Shown here: one piece after another, positions 46,853 through 59,692 of the stretch
Layout of the letters: each line of letters begins with the position of its first letter
Position numbering within the stretch: the stretch's first letter is position 1
Assembly: GCA_030272585.1 (NCBI GenBank)
Contig: BSYQ01000004.1
Span: forward strand, 4,216,001-4,280,000
Reading direction: 5' to 3'
DNA length: 64,000 bases
From: Bryopsis sp. KO-2023
Lineage: Eukaryota > Chlorophyta > Ulvophyceae > Bryopsidales > Bryopsidaceae
Notes under the pieces: model-generated
Database searches by the model: none
What the model saw: only the letters and a program-made list of their open reading frames with translations
Told to the model about the DNA's origin: nothing
Position numbers and translations under genes: made by a program

Positions 46853-47377
46853 ACACCGCGCTAGATCGACAGGCGCTAGATCGACAACGTCGAGTCAGCA
46901 TTTCCGTACGGTTCTTTCGACAGTTTTCGGATCCGCACTCCGCGATCGACTCCCGAATTTCTGACGTTCGACGTTTGCAGTTTCTATCAAGCACAACACT
47001 TTTTCCCGTCCCCTGGAAGTGGATCGTGCAAATCACGAAAACAGAATGTTTTGGTTGGTTTTAGGGTTTAGGGTTGCGCGACCGGCGCGCCGCGAGCGAT
47101 GTAGACCGGCGCGGTCGCCGCGACCGCGAGGTAGACCGGCGCGCGCCGAGCGACCGCGGAGTAGACCGGCGCGACCTGCGAGATGATCGCGCGTGGTTTG
47201 TACGATCCACTTCCCAGTGGACTGGAAAGAGTGTTGTGCTTGACAGAAACTGTAAACGTCGAACATCAGAAATTCGGGAGTCGATTGCGCAGTGCGGATC
47301 CGAAAATTGTCGAAAGAATCGTACGGAAATGCTGACTCGACGTTGTCGATCTAGCGCCTGTCGATCTAGCGCGGTGT
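46853..47377. repeat. Fold-back element with telomere-like and GC-rich spacer
   Basis: Arms 46853-47036 and 47191-47377 are inverted copies, about nine in ten bases identical over ~185 bp (shared blocks CGCTAGATCGACA in tandem, TCAGCATTTCCGTACG, TTTCGGATCCGCACT, GTTCGACGTTT). The 154-bp spacer holds two tandem TTTAGGG units at 47057-47070 and three to four copies of a ~36-bp GC-rich unit containing GTAGACCGGCGCG. Its G+C content is far above the neighbourhood. RNA from it would form a long hairpin. No ORF is supported. Confidence 0.85.
47057..47070 (+). repeat. Interstitial plant-type telomere motif
   Basis: Two head-to-tail copies of the telomere unit (read TTTTAGGGTTTAGGG) inside the fold-back spacer. 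Too short to be a telomere relic by itself; its position between inverted arms is notable. Confidence 0.6.
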
Positions 47378-47874
47378 AGCCAAGGTGAAGGACGAACGGT
47401 GACGTTTGGTTTTCGTGCTCGTTGAGAAATCGCACTTCCTTCCCAGCCGCTGTCGCAAACGACAAGGTTTCCTTCGGTTGCGTTCAAAACGATAAATTTT
47501 TGGCCGCAAAAAGAAAGAAAGAAAGAAAAAACCACGAAAGAAAAAAGGAAATAATAAGAGGAAAATCGCAGGAGAGACGGGGGTGTTCTGACCCGTCTTC
47601 TTGTTTCTTTTGGGCCGGGTTTTTTCCCCACGGTTTTTTCGTTTTACTAGTTTGGGGTTTTCGTTTGTTTTTCGTTTTTGTCCTGGTTCTTTTTTTTTTC
47701 CTCACCCCTCGTATCCAAGAAAAGAAAAAAAACAGGGGGGGTGACCAGAAGAAAGGTGACCAAAGAATTTTTAACGATTTGAAAGAAAAAGGTACCAAAG
47801 AATTGATTGGTTCGTTGGGGAACGGAGGGTAGAAGAGAAAAAAAAACAGGAAAGAAAAAAGAAGAAGAAGAAGA

Positions 47875-50282
47875 ATGGATACCTCCTCCAACGAGATGGG
47901 AACCAAATTTCCAAACAAATGGCTGGGTAAATTCGCGCGACAAGAGTTGCAGTCGAAATGGAAACCGACTCCCTCCAAGGAGTGGACCATCGGGTTTTAT
48001 CTCGTCGTCGCCGCGGTATTTCTGGCGGTGGGCTCCTTCTTTTTGTCCGAGACGCTTAAGGTGGTGGAGTACAAGCATCGCTACGACGATAAGGGGATGT
48101 TCGCGGACATGACCAGCGACGAGAGGTTCGACACCCTGGAGAGGTTGAACGTCAAAGAAGGCCAAGGAAAAAGCTTGACCAGGGAGGAACGAGATTACCG
48201 CATTGTGACGTTCGACATCACCACGACGAAGGATATGGAAGCTCCAGTGAGTGGGGGAAAATGGAAAACTGTTTTTTTCTGTAGCAGAACTGTCCCGCTC
48301 GAAAGGAAAAAGAAAGAGGAAAAAAATCAACAAATTTTCAGGGTGTTTATTGTGCAGCAGAAAAAGAAACTCCAAACAGAAAAATCATGAAATAGGGGGG
48401 GGGGGGTCTTTCTTCAGTTGGCCTCTCGGAAAAAGTGACATGGAATCTCCAGTCCCCACTCAAGAAATAATTTCAACTTCCTGCCAAAAAAAAAATGAAA
48501 CAGGAAAAAAACAAGAAGAGTAGAATTTTCCCATCAACGAAAAGCATCTCTTTTTTGGCACTCTGTGTAGGAGTCAGCAAATTTTATCGAGCAAAAAAAC
48601 TGTATCGAAGAAAAAGCATTTCTTTGAAACACCACACAAGACTTTCTCTTCTAGTCCCTCTCCGTGTAGGTGTGGCTGCATGTCTGACTGGATTATTAAC
48701 ATTTTCACTTGGTGGTGTTGCAGGTCTATGTCTACTATGAGGTGTCCAACTACTTTCAAAACCACAAAAGGTGAAAAATGGCTCCACTCTCCAAATCTTT
48801 CTTTTGCTGAATTATGAAAAATACAATCATCCCGCACAGAAACCCACACATATGTCCTCAATTTTTTTCGAATGTTTCTATGAGTTGGAATGCGACCTTG
48901 CCGGGATCATTGTTTCAGTTTCCTTTTGGGGATCTTTTTTTTTTTTTTTTTTTTGGGGGGGGGGGCGTGTAGCAGAGGAAAACTGTGTGTGGGTGGTGTG
49001 TAGGTATGTCCGAAGTTTGGACTCGCAGCAAATGGGTGGGGAGGGCTCTGGGGACCCCACCACTGCTTGCGACCCCAAGAGGATGCTGGATGATAAGCCG
49101 ATTTTCCCGTGCGGATTGATTGCATCTTCGCTTTTCAACGACACATACGATCTCAGCATCGACGAAACAAAAACCGAAATCGATGTAAGAGAAACGAAAA
49201 GCCAGGAGAACCCCCACCAAAACGGCTGCTTTTTTTGGGGGGGGGGGGGGAGGAATTTATATCCGTCTTTTAGATTATGTCTGTAATATATGGGAGTGAA
49301 AACGAAACAAAAAAAAGTGTGAATAGATTCCTTTTTTTTGGGGGGGGGGGGAGTGAAGGTGGATGTAAATCTCGGTTTCTAAAGTGAAATCAAAAAATTG
49401 ACGGTTGCACTCCTTGTAGGTGTATTTTTGATGGTTTTTTTGTTCTTTTTTTTTCTGTTGCGTTTTTCCCGACCAAATTTTGACAGGGAAAAGGCATCTC
49501 TTGGGAGTGGGACCGTAAATATCTGTATGGAGACGGAGAGGCAAAGAATTTCAACTTACCCAAAACCAGGGATGGAGGTACGATCGTTGGGGCTCTGGAT
49601 AAGGATGAGCGATTCATGGTTTGGATGAGAGTCGCCGCCGCTCCAACTGCAAGAAAACTGTATGGCCGAATCCAACAGAACATCCCCAAGGGTGAGATGC
49701 TCAGAATTCGGTGGTTTCATTTCTCAATTGGATGCGTTTTTTTTGTTTTTCTTTTCTGTGTGTGGGTGATTGTTTAAAAACATGGGTGAGATGAACTCAT
49801 TCCTTGAAACAAAAAGCGGTGAGGGAGATTTTGATTTTGTGTTGAATTGAAAGTATTTCACGCAAGGCCAAACGGCCGAGTGCAGCCCGTTTTCGGAAAT
49901 GGGTTAAAGGCTGACTCAGAAATAAAGCACCGTAGCATCACAATGTCCATGTCCAGCTCTGGACCTTAATTTTATACCTTTTCTATATACTTTTTTCTAT
50001 ATACATTTTTTTATACATGTATTTTTCCCCTTCTTTCCAGGGAGCGTCCTGACCTTCACTGCCTCGAACAACTACAACACGTACAAATTCACCGGGAAGA
50101 AATCTATCGTCATAAGTACCGCCAACTGGACGGGTGGAAGAAACAGATTCACCGGGATCGTGTATATCGTCGTGGGTTGCCTCGCAGCAGTGGCGGCTCT
50201 GAGTTTCTTTTTGAACGATCTAAGAGTCAAGAGACCCACCGGGGACCTCAACCATCTTTCCTGGGTGAAAAAGAACACATAA
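47875..50282 (+). CDS. CDC50/LEM3 (ALIS) family P4-ATPase beta subunit
   Basis: Partner of phospholipid flippases, needed for their ER exit and activity. Five exons: 47875-48246, 48724-48770, 49004-49184, 49487-49691 and 50041-50282, total 1047 nt, 348 aa plus stop. It has the family topology: cytosolic N-terminus with KWKPTPSKEWTIGFYL, a first membrane span at 38-57, a large exoplasmic loop, a second span near 306-326 and a short tail. Loop signatures include PVYVYYEVSNYFQNHKRYVRS, CGLIASSLFNDTYDL with its paired cysteines (ACDP and PCGL), KGISWEWDRKYLYG, DERFMVWMRVAAAPTARKLYG, and the late asparagine-rich FTASNNYNTYKFTGKK. Every exon junction keeps frame. Confidence 0.95.
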
Positions 50283-52316
50283 ATGCATTCTGAAGAATGC
50301 AAGAAGGAGGGGGGGGAGGGAGGGGAGGAGGAGCGACAGATGAAAAAAAGAAGCAAAAAAAGTGATCAATATAGATATCTGAATTGTGTTTTTTCTTTTC
50401 TTTTTTTTTGGGGAGGGTAGAAGAAGGGTGGGAAAAACAATGAAGGATTTCGGTCGGAAAAAAACAAAAAACAATATTGTCAAGTTTCGAAGAAGAGTCA
50501 AAAAGGTGTATTTTTTTGCAGATATATTTTCCGAGGTTTGCAGGGGTGAATTTGGTGATGCTCTCTTGGCGTTTTTTTTTTTTCTCTTGGAGAGCCAATT
50601 GAAAACAAAATATCAATTTTTGCACCAATCAAGATGCTTTGTATTTTGATGTCAGGGACCAGAAAAAAAAGAAAAAAAGGAAAAAGATAATGGCTGGTGC
50701 AAAAATTGATTTCGATGACCTAAATTGATTCATCCAGTAGATTTAATGTTTTTTTTAGCTGTACTGGATTTATTGGCTTCTTTTTTCCCCTCTTAATGTC
50801 GGCTTCTTTTTTTTTCCCCTTAACGAACCTTTTGGTTGTTTTTGAGTCGCTGGGTCCTCTCCCGACCTCCTCCTCAAGCCCCTCCCCCTTATTTCTTTTT
50901 TTTTTTTGTGCTTTTTTTGGTCAAAACTAGAGAAATTGGTCGTTGAAAGATGGCAAGCAGGGGGGTCCAGAGTAAAAAATGAGATAGAGAGAGGAATACC
51001 CCAGAATATCGCTGTAGTTTTCTTTTTGTTTTTTTTTTGCCTCGGGGCAAAAAAGCGGGTGGGAGGGGGATGTAAGAGTCTGAATTTTTCTTGTCCTGAT
51101 TTTGTTTTGGTTTTGGAGGAGGTCGAAAAAAAAAGAAAAAAAAAACTGGAAGTAGAAATCACTGTGGTTGCTATCTGTGTGTTTTCCTCCTGGATTAAAA
51201 AAGAACGTGGAAAAAAACATGAACTGCTTGGGTGAATGGGTAATGATGGGAAGGGGGCGGGGGGGGGGGGGCAGGAGGGGTTGTACTTTCAGATTTCTAT
51301 TTTGTGATATTTAGATAAATGCCACATATTTCTACTCTGTATTTATATCGACAGCAATGGACTGGAGGGTCAGTCCCTTAACTTGCTTTCCTTTTTTTTG
51401 GTGGGTGGTCGGGTTGTCCTTTTAATCAAAGATACATTTTGGGTGGCCCGTTATGATCCGATTAGCAGTCCTTTTATTATAAACTTTTTGTTTTTTTTGA
51501 AGAAAATGAGATGCCCATGTTGGGGTCCTGCGTCTTAGCAGTGAACATATGAATGGGTGGGAAATCTCTTGATGTAACTAGTTTCCAAAAAGAGGAATTT
51601 CAGCTTTGGAATTTCTGGAAGCCCCGTATCAAGGAGGATAGAGATTTGGGTCCATAACGGTCAGATATTTACCTGTAATTGTGTCAAAACTCGATATGTC
51701 CCGATCACAGCAGGGCTACATTTTTTTGGCTTTTTTGCCAGGAATTGTTTTCTCCATTGTTGGGGATGGACGAGCTCTAAATAACTGCTGTGTAACGCAA
51801 TAAATTCATGAAAGCAGGGAACTGGAGGTCTAATTTCATTTTAGGTCTTATATCCCATTAGATGGGATGGCCTCCTAGTTTTGGAGTTTTTTTGTTGATC
51901 AAACGTTGCACTTTGGAGGGGGGGGGGGGTATTTCAGGTGACCCTCTCGTCGTCTTATTTGAGAGTTCATTGGACCCGAAGTGTGTTTTGGACGAATTTT
52001 GATACATCTGTGCTTCCTTTCATTTGATCACAAGTTCCCCACCCACAATGGAACGGCTGCTCTTTCAGCTAAAGTTTAAACAGTGAACTCAAAACTGTTT
52101 TTCCCTGGACGCTTCGTCCCCAGTGTAGGAGGGATGTCCCTTCAAAAGCAAAACTGGGGTTACATTGGAATCCCCACGAAACAACGCAGGGTCAAATCGT
52201 TGTGATGGGACTGGTGCCATGGTCATCAAAGTCGCCAATCAACCCTCAGCGCCGCTCTCACACTTTCGACGCAGTCTTTCCGCAACTTATTTTGTCGGTG
52301 CTCTTCTCGCTCGCAA
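50283..52316. other. Gene-free stretch between CDC50 gene and tRNA
   Basis: 3' UTR and downstream flank of the CDC50 gene, T/G-rich with G(10)-G(12) runs near 51260 and 51920. No supported ORF. Confidence 0.4.
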
Positions 52317-52397
52317 GCTCAGATGTCCGAGTGGTTAAGGAGATGGACTTGAAATCCATTGGGTTTACCCGCGCAGGTTCGAACCCTGCTCTGAGCG
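52317..52397 (+). tRNA. trnS-UGA: tRNA-Ser (anticodon UGA)
   Basis: An 81-nt cloverleaf. The acceptor stem GCTCAGA pairs with TCTGAGC, followed by discriminator G at 52397. The anticodon stem ATGGA/TCCAT encloses the loop CTTGAAA (anticodon TGA). A long variable arm (GGGTTTACCC) and T arm GCAGG-TTCGAAC-CCTGC follow. Class II tRNA decoding UCA. No intron, and CCA is not encoded, as expected for a nuclear gene. Confidence 0.95.
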
Positions 52398-53859
52398 ACC
52401 AGGTTCTGCTGTGGCGAAGGGTAAGTTTTCGATATGTGACAAAAAATGCCCCGAGGTGTAGGGGGAAGCATACATATGCTTCACTTCACCCATGTTTGTT
52501 GGGAGGTCCATAGAAGACAATATCGAGAATTATGGCATCACTTCCCACAGAATTTTGGACTGGGAGCATTTTGTAATCAGCTAATTTTTTGTTTCCAGAG
52601 TAGGCTTGGAATGGTTCAACAATGGTTTCCACAAATGGGATGCAAGTCATTTTTATATATAATTTTAAACTCTTCTTTCTTTCATTTTTTTGTCCATTCA
52701 AGTGGGGTTGGGATTAATCTGTCTGTACTGGGAATTTGACAATAGATTTGATACGACAGTCTATAGGATTGATATCCAGGAAAGATCATCGATTGTAGGG
52801 GTTTTTTCTTTGTCCTGCTTTTCGTGTAAAAATTCTTTTTTACATCCTGTGGGTGTTGCTATTGAGAACACGCCCTTTGTTTCTTGGTGATTACAACACT
52901 GAAGGCAATATACCACAGCTTGGACCCCACATTTCAAGTCTAACCTTTTGTTGAGGGCATGTCCAAAGCCTCTGGTTATCTATGGATGAACTTTTACCAG
53001 CAGATGTCCAGCCTCTGGTGAGGAGGCACGGCTGGAGGTTTCAACACAGCTAGTGTTTTTTTCTACTCGTCGTAACCAAAAGAAACATATTTTGGTTTGG
53101 TGGAAAGAACGATTACGTTCGAGACACTGATATTATGGAGGATCTGTTGATTCTGTGTCAACATGGTGTTCTTGAGAGAAATTGATGGCAGCATCACTGC
53201 TTATCTCAGCCAAACTCTGGCCCCTCCCCTGTGGCTGTTCTTGAGGATACATCGCTTTGACTTCTTGAATTCGTCCAACATTGAGAAAAGCAGCAAAGGA
53301 ATTATGATGGAAATGACAAATAAGATGACAAATATGCCAATCGGTTGAGAAGAGGATCTATTTTTTTTTCCCCAAAAAATCTAAGCTGAAACAGAACATC
53401 AAAAACATGCAGTTCCACCACCAGTTGGACTGTCCTCAACACGATACGAAATATGAGGACAGTGCATCCAGTCATTTTTTCAAATAAAAATTGCCGGGTC
53501 GGCTGGTTGCTGTCGGAAAGCATGCCATCGACAGAGTGAAGGGGGTATGGAGAGCTTCATTAAAAAAAATGAACTGCTTGTCCCATCAAAAATTTGTTTG
53601 GCCAAACAATCTTGCAGCACAGCCCCCCCTCCCCTTTTTTCAAAAACTGATGGGCGATCAATTGCTTCGAGCTTTGAAACACGTGTAACTCATGTTATTA
53701 CACGAGAAAAAAAGTAAAAAGACTACAGAGGAAAAAACCCTGAAATACATACACACTAATAAACGGCGACTATCCTCCCTTAAAATAATCCATGCCACCG
53801 ACTGTTCGGATCTATGTTTTAAAAAAATGAAGATGATTGAAAAATGACTTTTCTTGACG
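52398..53859. other. Gene-free stretch
   Basis: Between the tRNA and the 3' end of the TDBD gene. Only short chance ORFs; nothing recognised. Confidence 0.4.
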
Positions 53860-56800
53860 CTATGCAGCCATCAGGTGCTCTTCATTCTTGCCCTCGGCTG
53901 AATCCTTGATTAAATCTAATAACGACATTCCATTCGCTGCCCAAATATGGGCACCCGGCTCATCCATCTTGATTCCAACACACTCCGCAAAACCTGAAAC
54001 ATCCACCACCCAACCACATCTACCGCACAAAATCCCATCAACAGTTGCCCAACCCACGGAAAGCACCCTCCCTCGGTCGCTCTTCCACCACAGTCTTTCC
54101 CCCAGCTTCACGACTTCCTTTTGAATCAATGTGGAGACCGTCGAACAGCTGGTGGTGGTCCGTTCAGTGGTGGGGAGACACACTCCAGGCCTCCCTCGCC
54201 AATTCGAAGCCACCGGTCCATGCATCCCCGCACACAGATTGCTGATTTTCGAGGCATACGGACATCGCTGATCGACCTCATAGGTTCTTGCTTGCACCCC
54301 CACCGCGCTTTCATTCACCATGCTGTCATCTTGACAGGAGGTGGTGTCGACAGGCAGGGGGCTGAGCGATGGAGAAGGCGGTTGGTTTTCCGTTTTTTGC
54401 CGCTTGGATCGAGAGCTCCCCTCCCATGCCTTCTCTGGGGAGGTGGCATCGGGCAGCCCATCCAGGCTGTTCTGACTGCTCCTGATGGAAGCTTCTTCGA
54501 TTGACACCCGGACTTGCTGGTTGCTTCCTAAACACTCAGGCAATGCCAATGCCCCCCACCGGACTTCATCGGGTTTTTTCTCCGGTGAGCAAGACGGGGT
54601 GGTGGTGTTTTTCCCCTCCTCGACGGAAGCGGGTGTGCCTCCCTGGGTGGCTTTGGGGACGTCTGTGGAGGGGGATGGTTGATCGATCGGTGGCAGTGAG
54701 GTTTCTGTTGGAGCATGGGTGTCCGAGTGGGAGGGGCCCAGAGGGGGGTGGCTGCTGGAGATCTTGATGCAAACGGGGTGTTTTCTTGGTCGACCACGGG
54801 GACGTTTGCTCAATCCCTCCATCTTTTTTGTCTTGGGGGGTCGACCTCGGCGAGGTTTTGCGATCATCTGGACAGGTCCCTGGGAAATAAAAAACCGCAA
54901 GAAATAAGACACTGTTTCAGCGGGGAATCGAAACCAGAAGAGCCCCCCAAAAAAAGGGCCCAAAAACAGACCCTCCAATGATTCCGGCTTTTTTTTTTTT
55001 TTTTTTTCGAGTTTTGTGCTTGGAAGGGAGAAAAGCAAAAAAAAAAAAAAAAGCTTGATAGAGCTCGACATTTATTGACGTGTTCTGCAAGCAGTCAATG
55101 GAAGGGAATGCCTGATCAAAAGACAATGTTGTGGAATAGGGGAACTGAAATTCAAATTCTGGGAAATAAAAAAAAGACAGGAATGAGAAAACCCTTTTAA
55201 ATTATCACTTTCTCTCAAAATAATTGTTTTCTTATAATTCAAAAGGGATCAGTACTTTTGAAAAAAACTACTCCCAGAAAAAAGACAGATCGGAAAGAAT
55301 GCGGACCTGGCTGTGAAAATGAAAAAAAGAAACCATAGGGGTGCACTGAACGGCGATTGGCAATAAAGGGCAAATATCGACCCTTGTTTTGACGCGCGCA
55401 AAACAGAGTTCTGGCTTCATTCAAGTTAACTTAAGGGGGAAAAAATGCAGGAGAAAAAAAAATACTGGTTTCTTGGGCACCACTCGTCTGTGAAATAGAC
55501 AGGGAAAATAAGGAAAAAAAAATCACGACAGGAAAAAAAGTGGAAAAAAAGAGTCCACCTTTGAAGGCACACACAGCAACGATTTTCGGAGTCTCCTGTG
55601 AATGGTGGGTAGAGCCCTTATGCTGAATTCTTCTTCTTGGGAAGCTGGCAGCCCCCCTTGTTCGCCGCACAGCGAAGGCTTTCGTTCGGTTCGAGTGCCC
55701 TTGGGAACTGACATGTCCAATGGATGGACTCTTCGATCAGATGCTATATCCAAGGGAAAAAAAAATAGCAAGAAAAAAAAACAACAGAAAGCATGGGTCA
55801 AAACAGGGAACTGACACATACCTTATTTTGCTTTGTTCAGTTCTTTCGATTGTACGAAAAAAAAAAATACGATGAATACCATAGATTTTGTTAGATTACT
55901 TTTAAAAATATGCTTGAAAAAAAATAAAAAAAAATTCCAGCCTGACTCTATACGACAAGATCAACATTTTCATACCTCAGCAAAAAAAAAAAAAGAGCAT
56001 CGCATGCATGCAAAAATGTTCATTTTTTGTTTTCTTCCAGTTTTAGTATTTTTGCTTGCTTGAGATGATATTATGGGCTACCTGATCTCAGAGTGGCAAA
56101 TTCGCTGCCTCTGACAGCCTCCGTCCAGGGATGGGTATCATCAACGTCTGGGAAAATTTCATTCAAATTATCTGCAACTTTCTTGTCCCTGAAATATTGT
56201 TTAAAACTGATCAAGACAAGAGATGGACAAAAAAAAAAATTACACATAGGTATATTCAACTGTTAGGGATTTTTTTTTTAAATTAAAAATTTTCAAATAA
56301 TCTAACTGCCTGCTCGATGTTCACAAGATTCTTGTCATTTAAATTCCCAAAAAAATGAAAAAATAAAAAAATGAAGAAATTAAAAAATTCTTGGAGAGAG
56401 GTAAATTCAAATTGGAATAGACGGTGCTTTCCTGCAGAAAAAACGTTATTTTTTTCTAAAGGAAAAGCTCTATTCTGTGAGATTTATTTTTTTTTTTTTT
56501 TGGGAGGGGAATTCAGATTTTCCCTGACCACAGGCATTATCGCTTCTTGCAGATTTTTATGGAATTTTTTTTTTGTTTTTTTTTCAAATTTAAATAGCAT
56601 CTGGTCCTCATTCTTAATCAACTGGTTGAATTCCTCCACAATAACCTGATATGCATGTCAGGCAGACATCAGGCATTTTGAGATTTAAAAATATATTTTT
56701 AAAAACACAGATTTCTCCAGTTGTTTTCACAGATCCTTGTGTTTATGAACTCACGGTGCATCGTCCCAGAAGTTTGTCAGCAAACGCAAACTGGTGGTGG

Positions 56801-59414
56801 TCGCGTTTTTTTTCCCCTGTGGCTTCTCTCCTATTGGGTTGGATGTCGTTTTTTCGATGCCCTGTGTTTCGACCTCTCCCTCCTCAACGTCGTGAGGGAC
56901 GCGAGTCTGCTTCCTCACCACGCGAGCTATTTTTCAATACGAAACAGCGAACACAGGAAAGTCGTCAGGAAAGATTCCTCCAATCGACGGAAAAATGCAA
57001 GCTATGCAACTATTTTCCTTCCATCAACAGATGGAAGGAAAAAACCCCCAAGAGAAGGCCCCACAGTCGGCTCTGCGATCCGCAAATCTAAACTTACGGA
57101 AGTTTCCTTTTCCCGCTCGGAGTCTGAAGATATGACCTCCGACTGGAACGGTCGCGCGCAGAGTTGGTGGGCGGACGCGAAATGCCGTTTCTACTCTGTG
57201 GAATCAACGCGCGCTATATACAACGAAAGCCGACACGCACTGACGACCACAATTCGCATCTGACGACCAGAGAGAACGGCAGCCAGAACGCTATCGCCAA
57301 ACGACGCCAAACGTCAACAATCCTTGATGGATGTGCGCTTATTGAGTAACATCTCATGAACCCATGTCTGAAGAGATATCAAAATCTCCCCCCAAAAAAA
57401 TAAAATAAAACAAAGAGAAGAAACGCCAGACCCTTTTCTCTGTTTTCTTTTTTTTGTTTTGGGGGGGGGGGAGGAGAGAAAGTGTGCCAATCCTGCCTAT
57501 CTCACTTCCCAATGCAACCGGCAAAGGATCATACAGAAAATATTTTGCACTGTTTTGTTTTGTTTTTGCTCCCTTTTCATCGAACCATACATCCAGCCAA
57601 AAAGGGAATAGGAAAAAACATAAAAAAATCTAAGGTCAGCATTTTTTTTTCCTTCCTTTTCTTAATATGGTTTTTGGTTTCCATTCTTGGCTGATCATAA
57701 ACCACCTCAGAGAAAGGGAAAAAAAAATCCTGAGGTGCACACTTTGCTCTTAAGAAAAAAACCTTCGTGATTTTTAGTATTTATTATTTTTTGGGGGGGA
57801 AGAGGGGAGGACACTCCCAACCGCAGCACCGAAATCATATCAGCCGATAGGGATGATTTCAAAATCAAAAACAAAATCTCAACTAAATTGCTGCCAAACT
57901 GTATGTTTTTTAAATGAAATTTTCAGCTGCCTATCTTTCCAAAATCATAATTTCTAAGGTGGTAAAAATTAATCAGTATTTCCTTTTGTACAAAGTACAA
58001 TATCGCAGGAACACTTTTTTTTTTTTTAACTTGAGTTGCCTTGTTACAACCTGTATCTAATTCAATATGTCCTTCAGTTTTTTTTTTGTTTCAACTTTTG
58101 CAGCACTTCTCTGCAATTCAATTTTCTTCAATGCATGCCAAAAAAAAAAGTACAGATGGGAAAATATCTATATAATATTATTTCTGGACAGAAATAACTC
58201 ACCAAACAGTTTTTGCCACAGAAAGCAGGAAAAAAAAAATACTTGGACGATTTATTTTGGGGTGGTTTCCAGGGCTGTTTCGATATGGTCGACAGCTGCT
58301 ATATTCTGATATCTTGTTTTCTATGGACCACGTATTTTTATTTTTTTCGCGCTGTTATTTTTCGTTGGTATTATTTTTTTTCGCCCACCTGGTTGTTTCC
58401 TCGCGGGCGCTGGCGACGGCTTTTCAGGTTTTTGCTTCGATCCCTGATTCCCAGAGACGAAGAAACATCAAACACCACCACAGCAAACTTTTTCGTTCCC
58501 CAAAGCCGCAAGAGAATCCGATTCAAAAGCAGCTAGAACGAGAAATTCGACGCACCGCTGCTGCCGTTTTCTTCTGCTTAGCAGTTTTTTTCTTTTTTTT
58601 TATTGAAGGCGCCTTTTTTTTCGCCGTCGTCGAGCTGACGACCACCTCGCGCAACCTGCTCGCAAAAAAAAAAATACACGCCATTCAGAATTTTGCTTGA
58701 TTTCGACGGGTTCGTCGTCCCAAAACAGTACACTCACTTCTCGATAGGCAGATCCTCGAGGTCGCCGTCGTCATATTTAACCTGCGACGAGAAACAGCAC
58801 GAAGCCATCACGAAAAAGAAAAGAGGCGAAAAGATGTAAACCTGCAGCAAAAGCGTCAACGTGGAAGGGAAAAAAAAAAGCGCGGTCGAACGACGGCTCT
58901 TACTCGTCCGAATATTCGACCATTCACTTCTACAGCATCCACCACTCGTCCTGTAAACCAGCCGAACCCCTCGAAGTGCTTCCGTACGCTCTTCCCCAAA
59001 AACTCCATTTCGACCCGAACTCCGATTGCCTCTCTGCTTTATCCTTTCGAACACGGCTTCCCACGCTCGAGCGTGTCGACCGCCCCACGAGGAAGCGCGA
59101 GTGTGTTTTCGAGTTTGGCGATGCGCTACCAGCACACCACCTGCGTTTCTGTCAGCGATCGAAAACGAGGCCTCATTTGGTTAAAAGCAAACGAGTGCTT
59201 GAGAAGTGATCGTGGGGTGACTCCGCTAATTTGTCATTGTTTCTTCAACTTTGATTTTCACCCACCCCTCCTTTATGTTTTGTTCTGAGTTCTTCGTGCC
59301 GCAGCCCTCCCGTCTCACCTTGGCCGGCATTTTTGCATGGATGTTTTCCTTGCTTTTCCTCAACCTCTTAACTTTCTCCCTCCCAACGCCGTCTTCCACA
59401 ATGAATTCTCGCAT
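53860..59414 (-). CDS. Chromatin-type protein: Tudor-like motif, AT-hooks, C-terminal Tify-binding-type domain (model partly unresolved)
   Basis: Exons by phase on the minus strand: 59414-59319, 59032-58904 (acceptor uncertain), 58781-58738, 58443-58389, 57195-57098, 56913-56755, an unresolved exon near 56640 (VIVEEFNQLIKNEDQMLFKF), 56188-56082, 55743-55559, 55144-55070 and 54879-53860. The first is basic (VKRLRKSKENIHAK). The next two give GFGWFTGRVVDAVEVNGRIF joined to VKYDDGDLEDLPIE, a Tudor/agenet-like signature. The last exon has two AT-hooks (KPRRGRPPK and RPRGRPRK), a long Ser/Pro-rich linker, and a C-terminal block with RVLSVGWATVDGILCGRCGW, FAECVGI and HIWAANGMSLLDLI. This resembles the TDBD (Tify-binding) domain of plant chromatin proteins such as IDM1 relatives. 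Linking the 5' Tudor part to the 3' part in one gene is inferred from phase; they may be two genes. Confidence 0.55.
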
Positions 59415-59692
59415 CTGCCCACGCGTACAGTGTGGGCTGCACCGGGAAGGAGGGGAATTCCTCTGGGGAATTCCCGTCTGAGGGGCACTGCGCCGTATCC
59501 AAACACCAGAACATAAAGAAGCCGCCGCGTTATCGGTCTGGGGCCGTAAACCCACACCCTTCACGGTTTCAAACACAGAAAACGGCAAGGATTGGTCGAC
59601 GTCTTATCTGTGACGGCAATGCCGTACAGACGTCATGACGTACTGGGCGCTCACGTTGCCTACAATACAACCCCACGCACGCCACTGGCGCC
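59415..59692. promoter_or_regulatory. Bidirectional promoter, TDBD gene / plastid membrane protein
   Basis: 278 bp of CpG-rich sequence between two head-to-head start codons, containing TGACGTCA-like TGACGTACT and CAGACGTCATGACG motifs near 59628-59644 that resemble CRE/bZIP sites. The regulatory role is inferred. Confidence 0.4.

Noticed and set aside
47057-47070. Chromosome end or fusion point
   Set aside because: Only two telomere-type units, flanked by single-copy genes on both sides; better described as part of the fold-back element.
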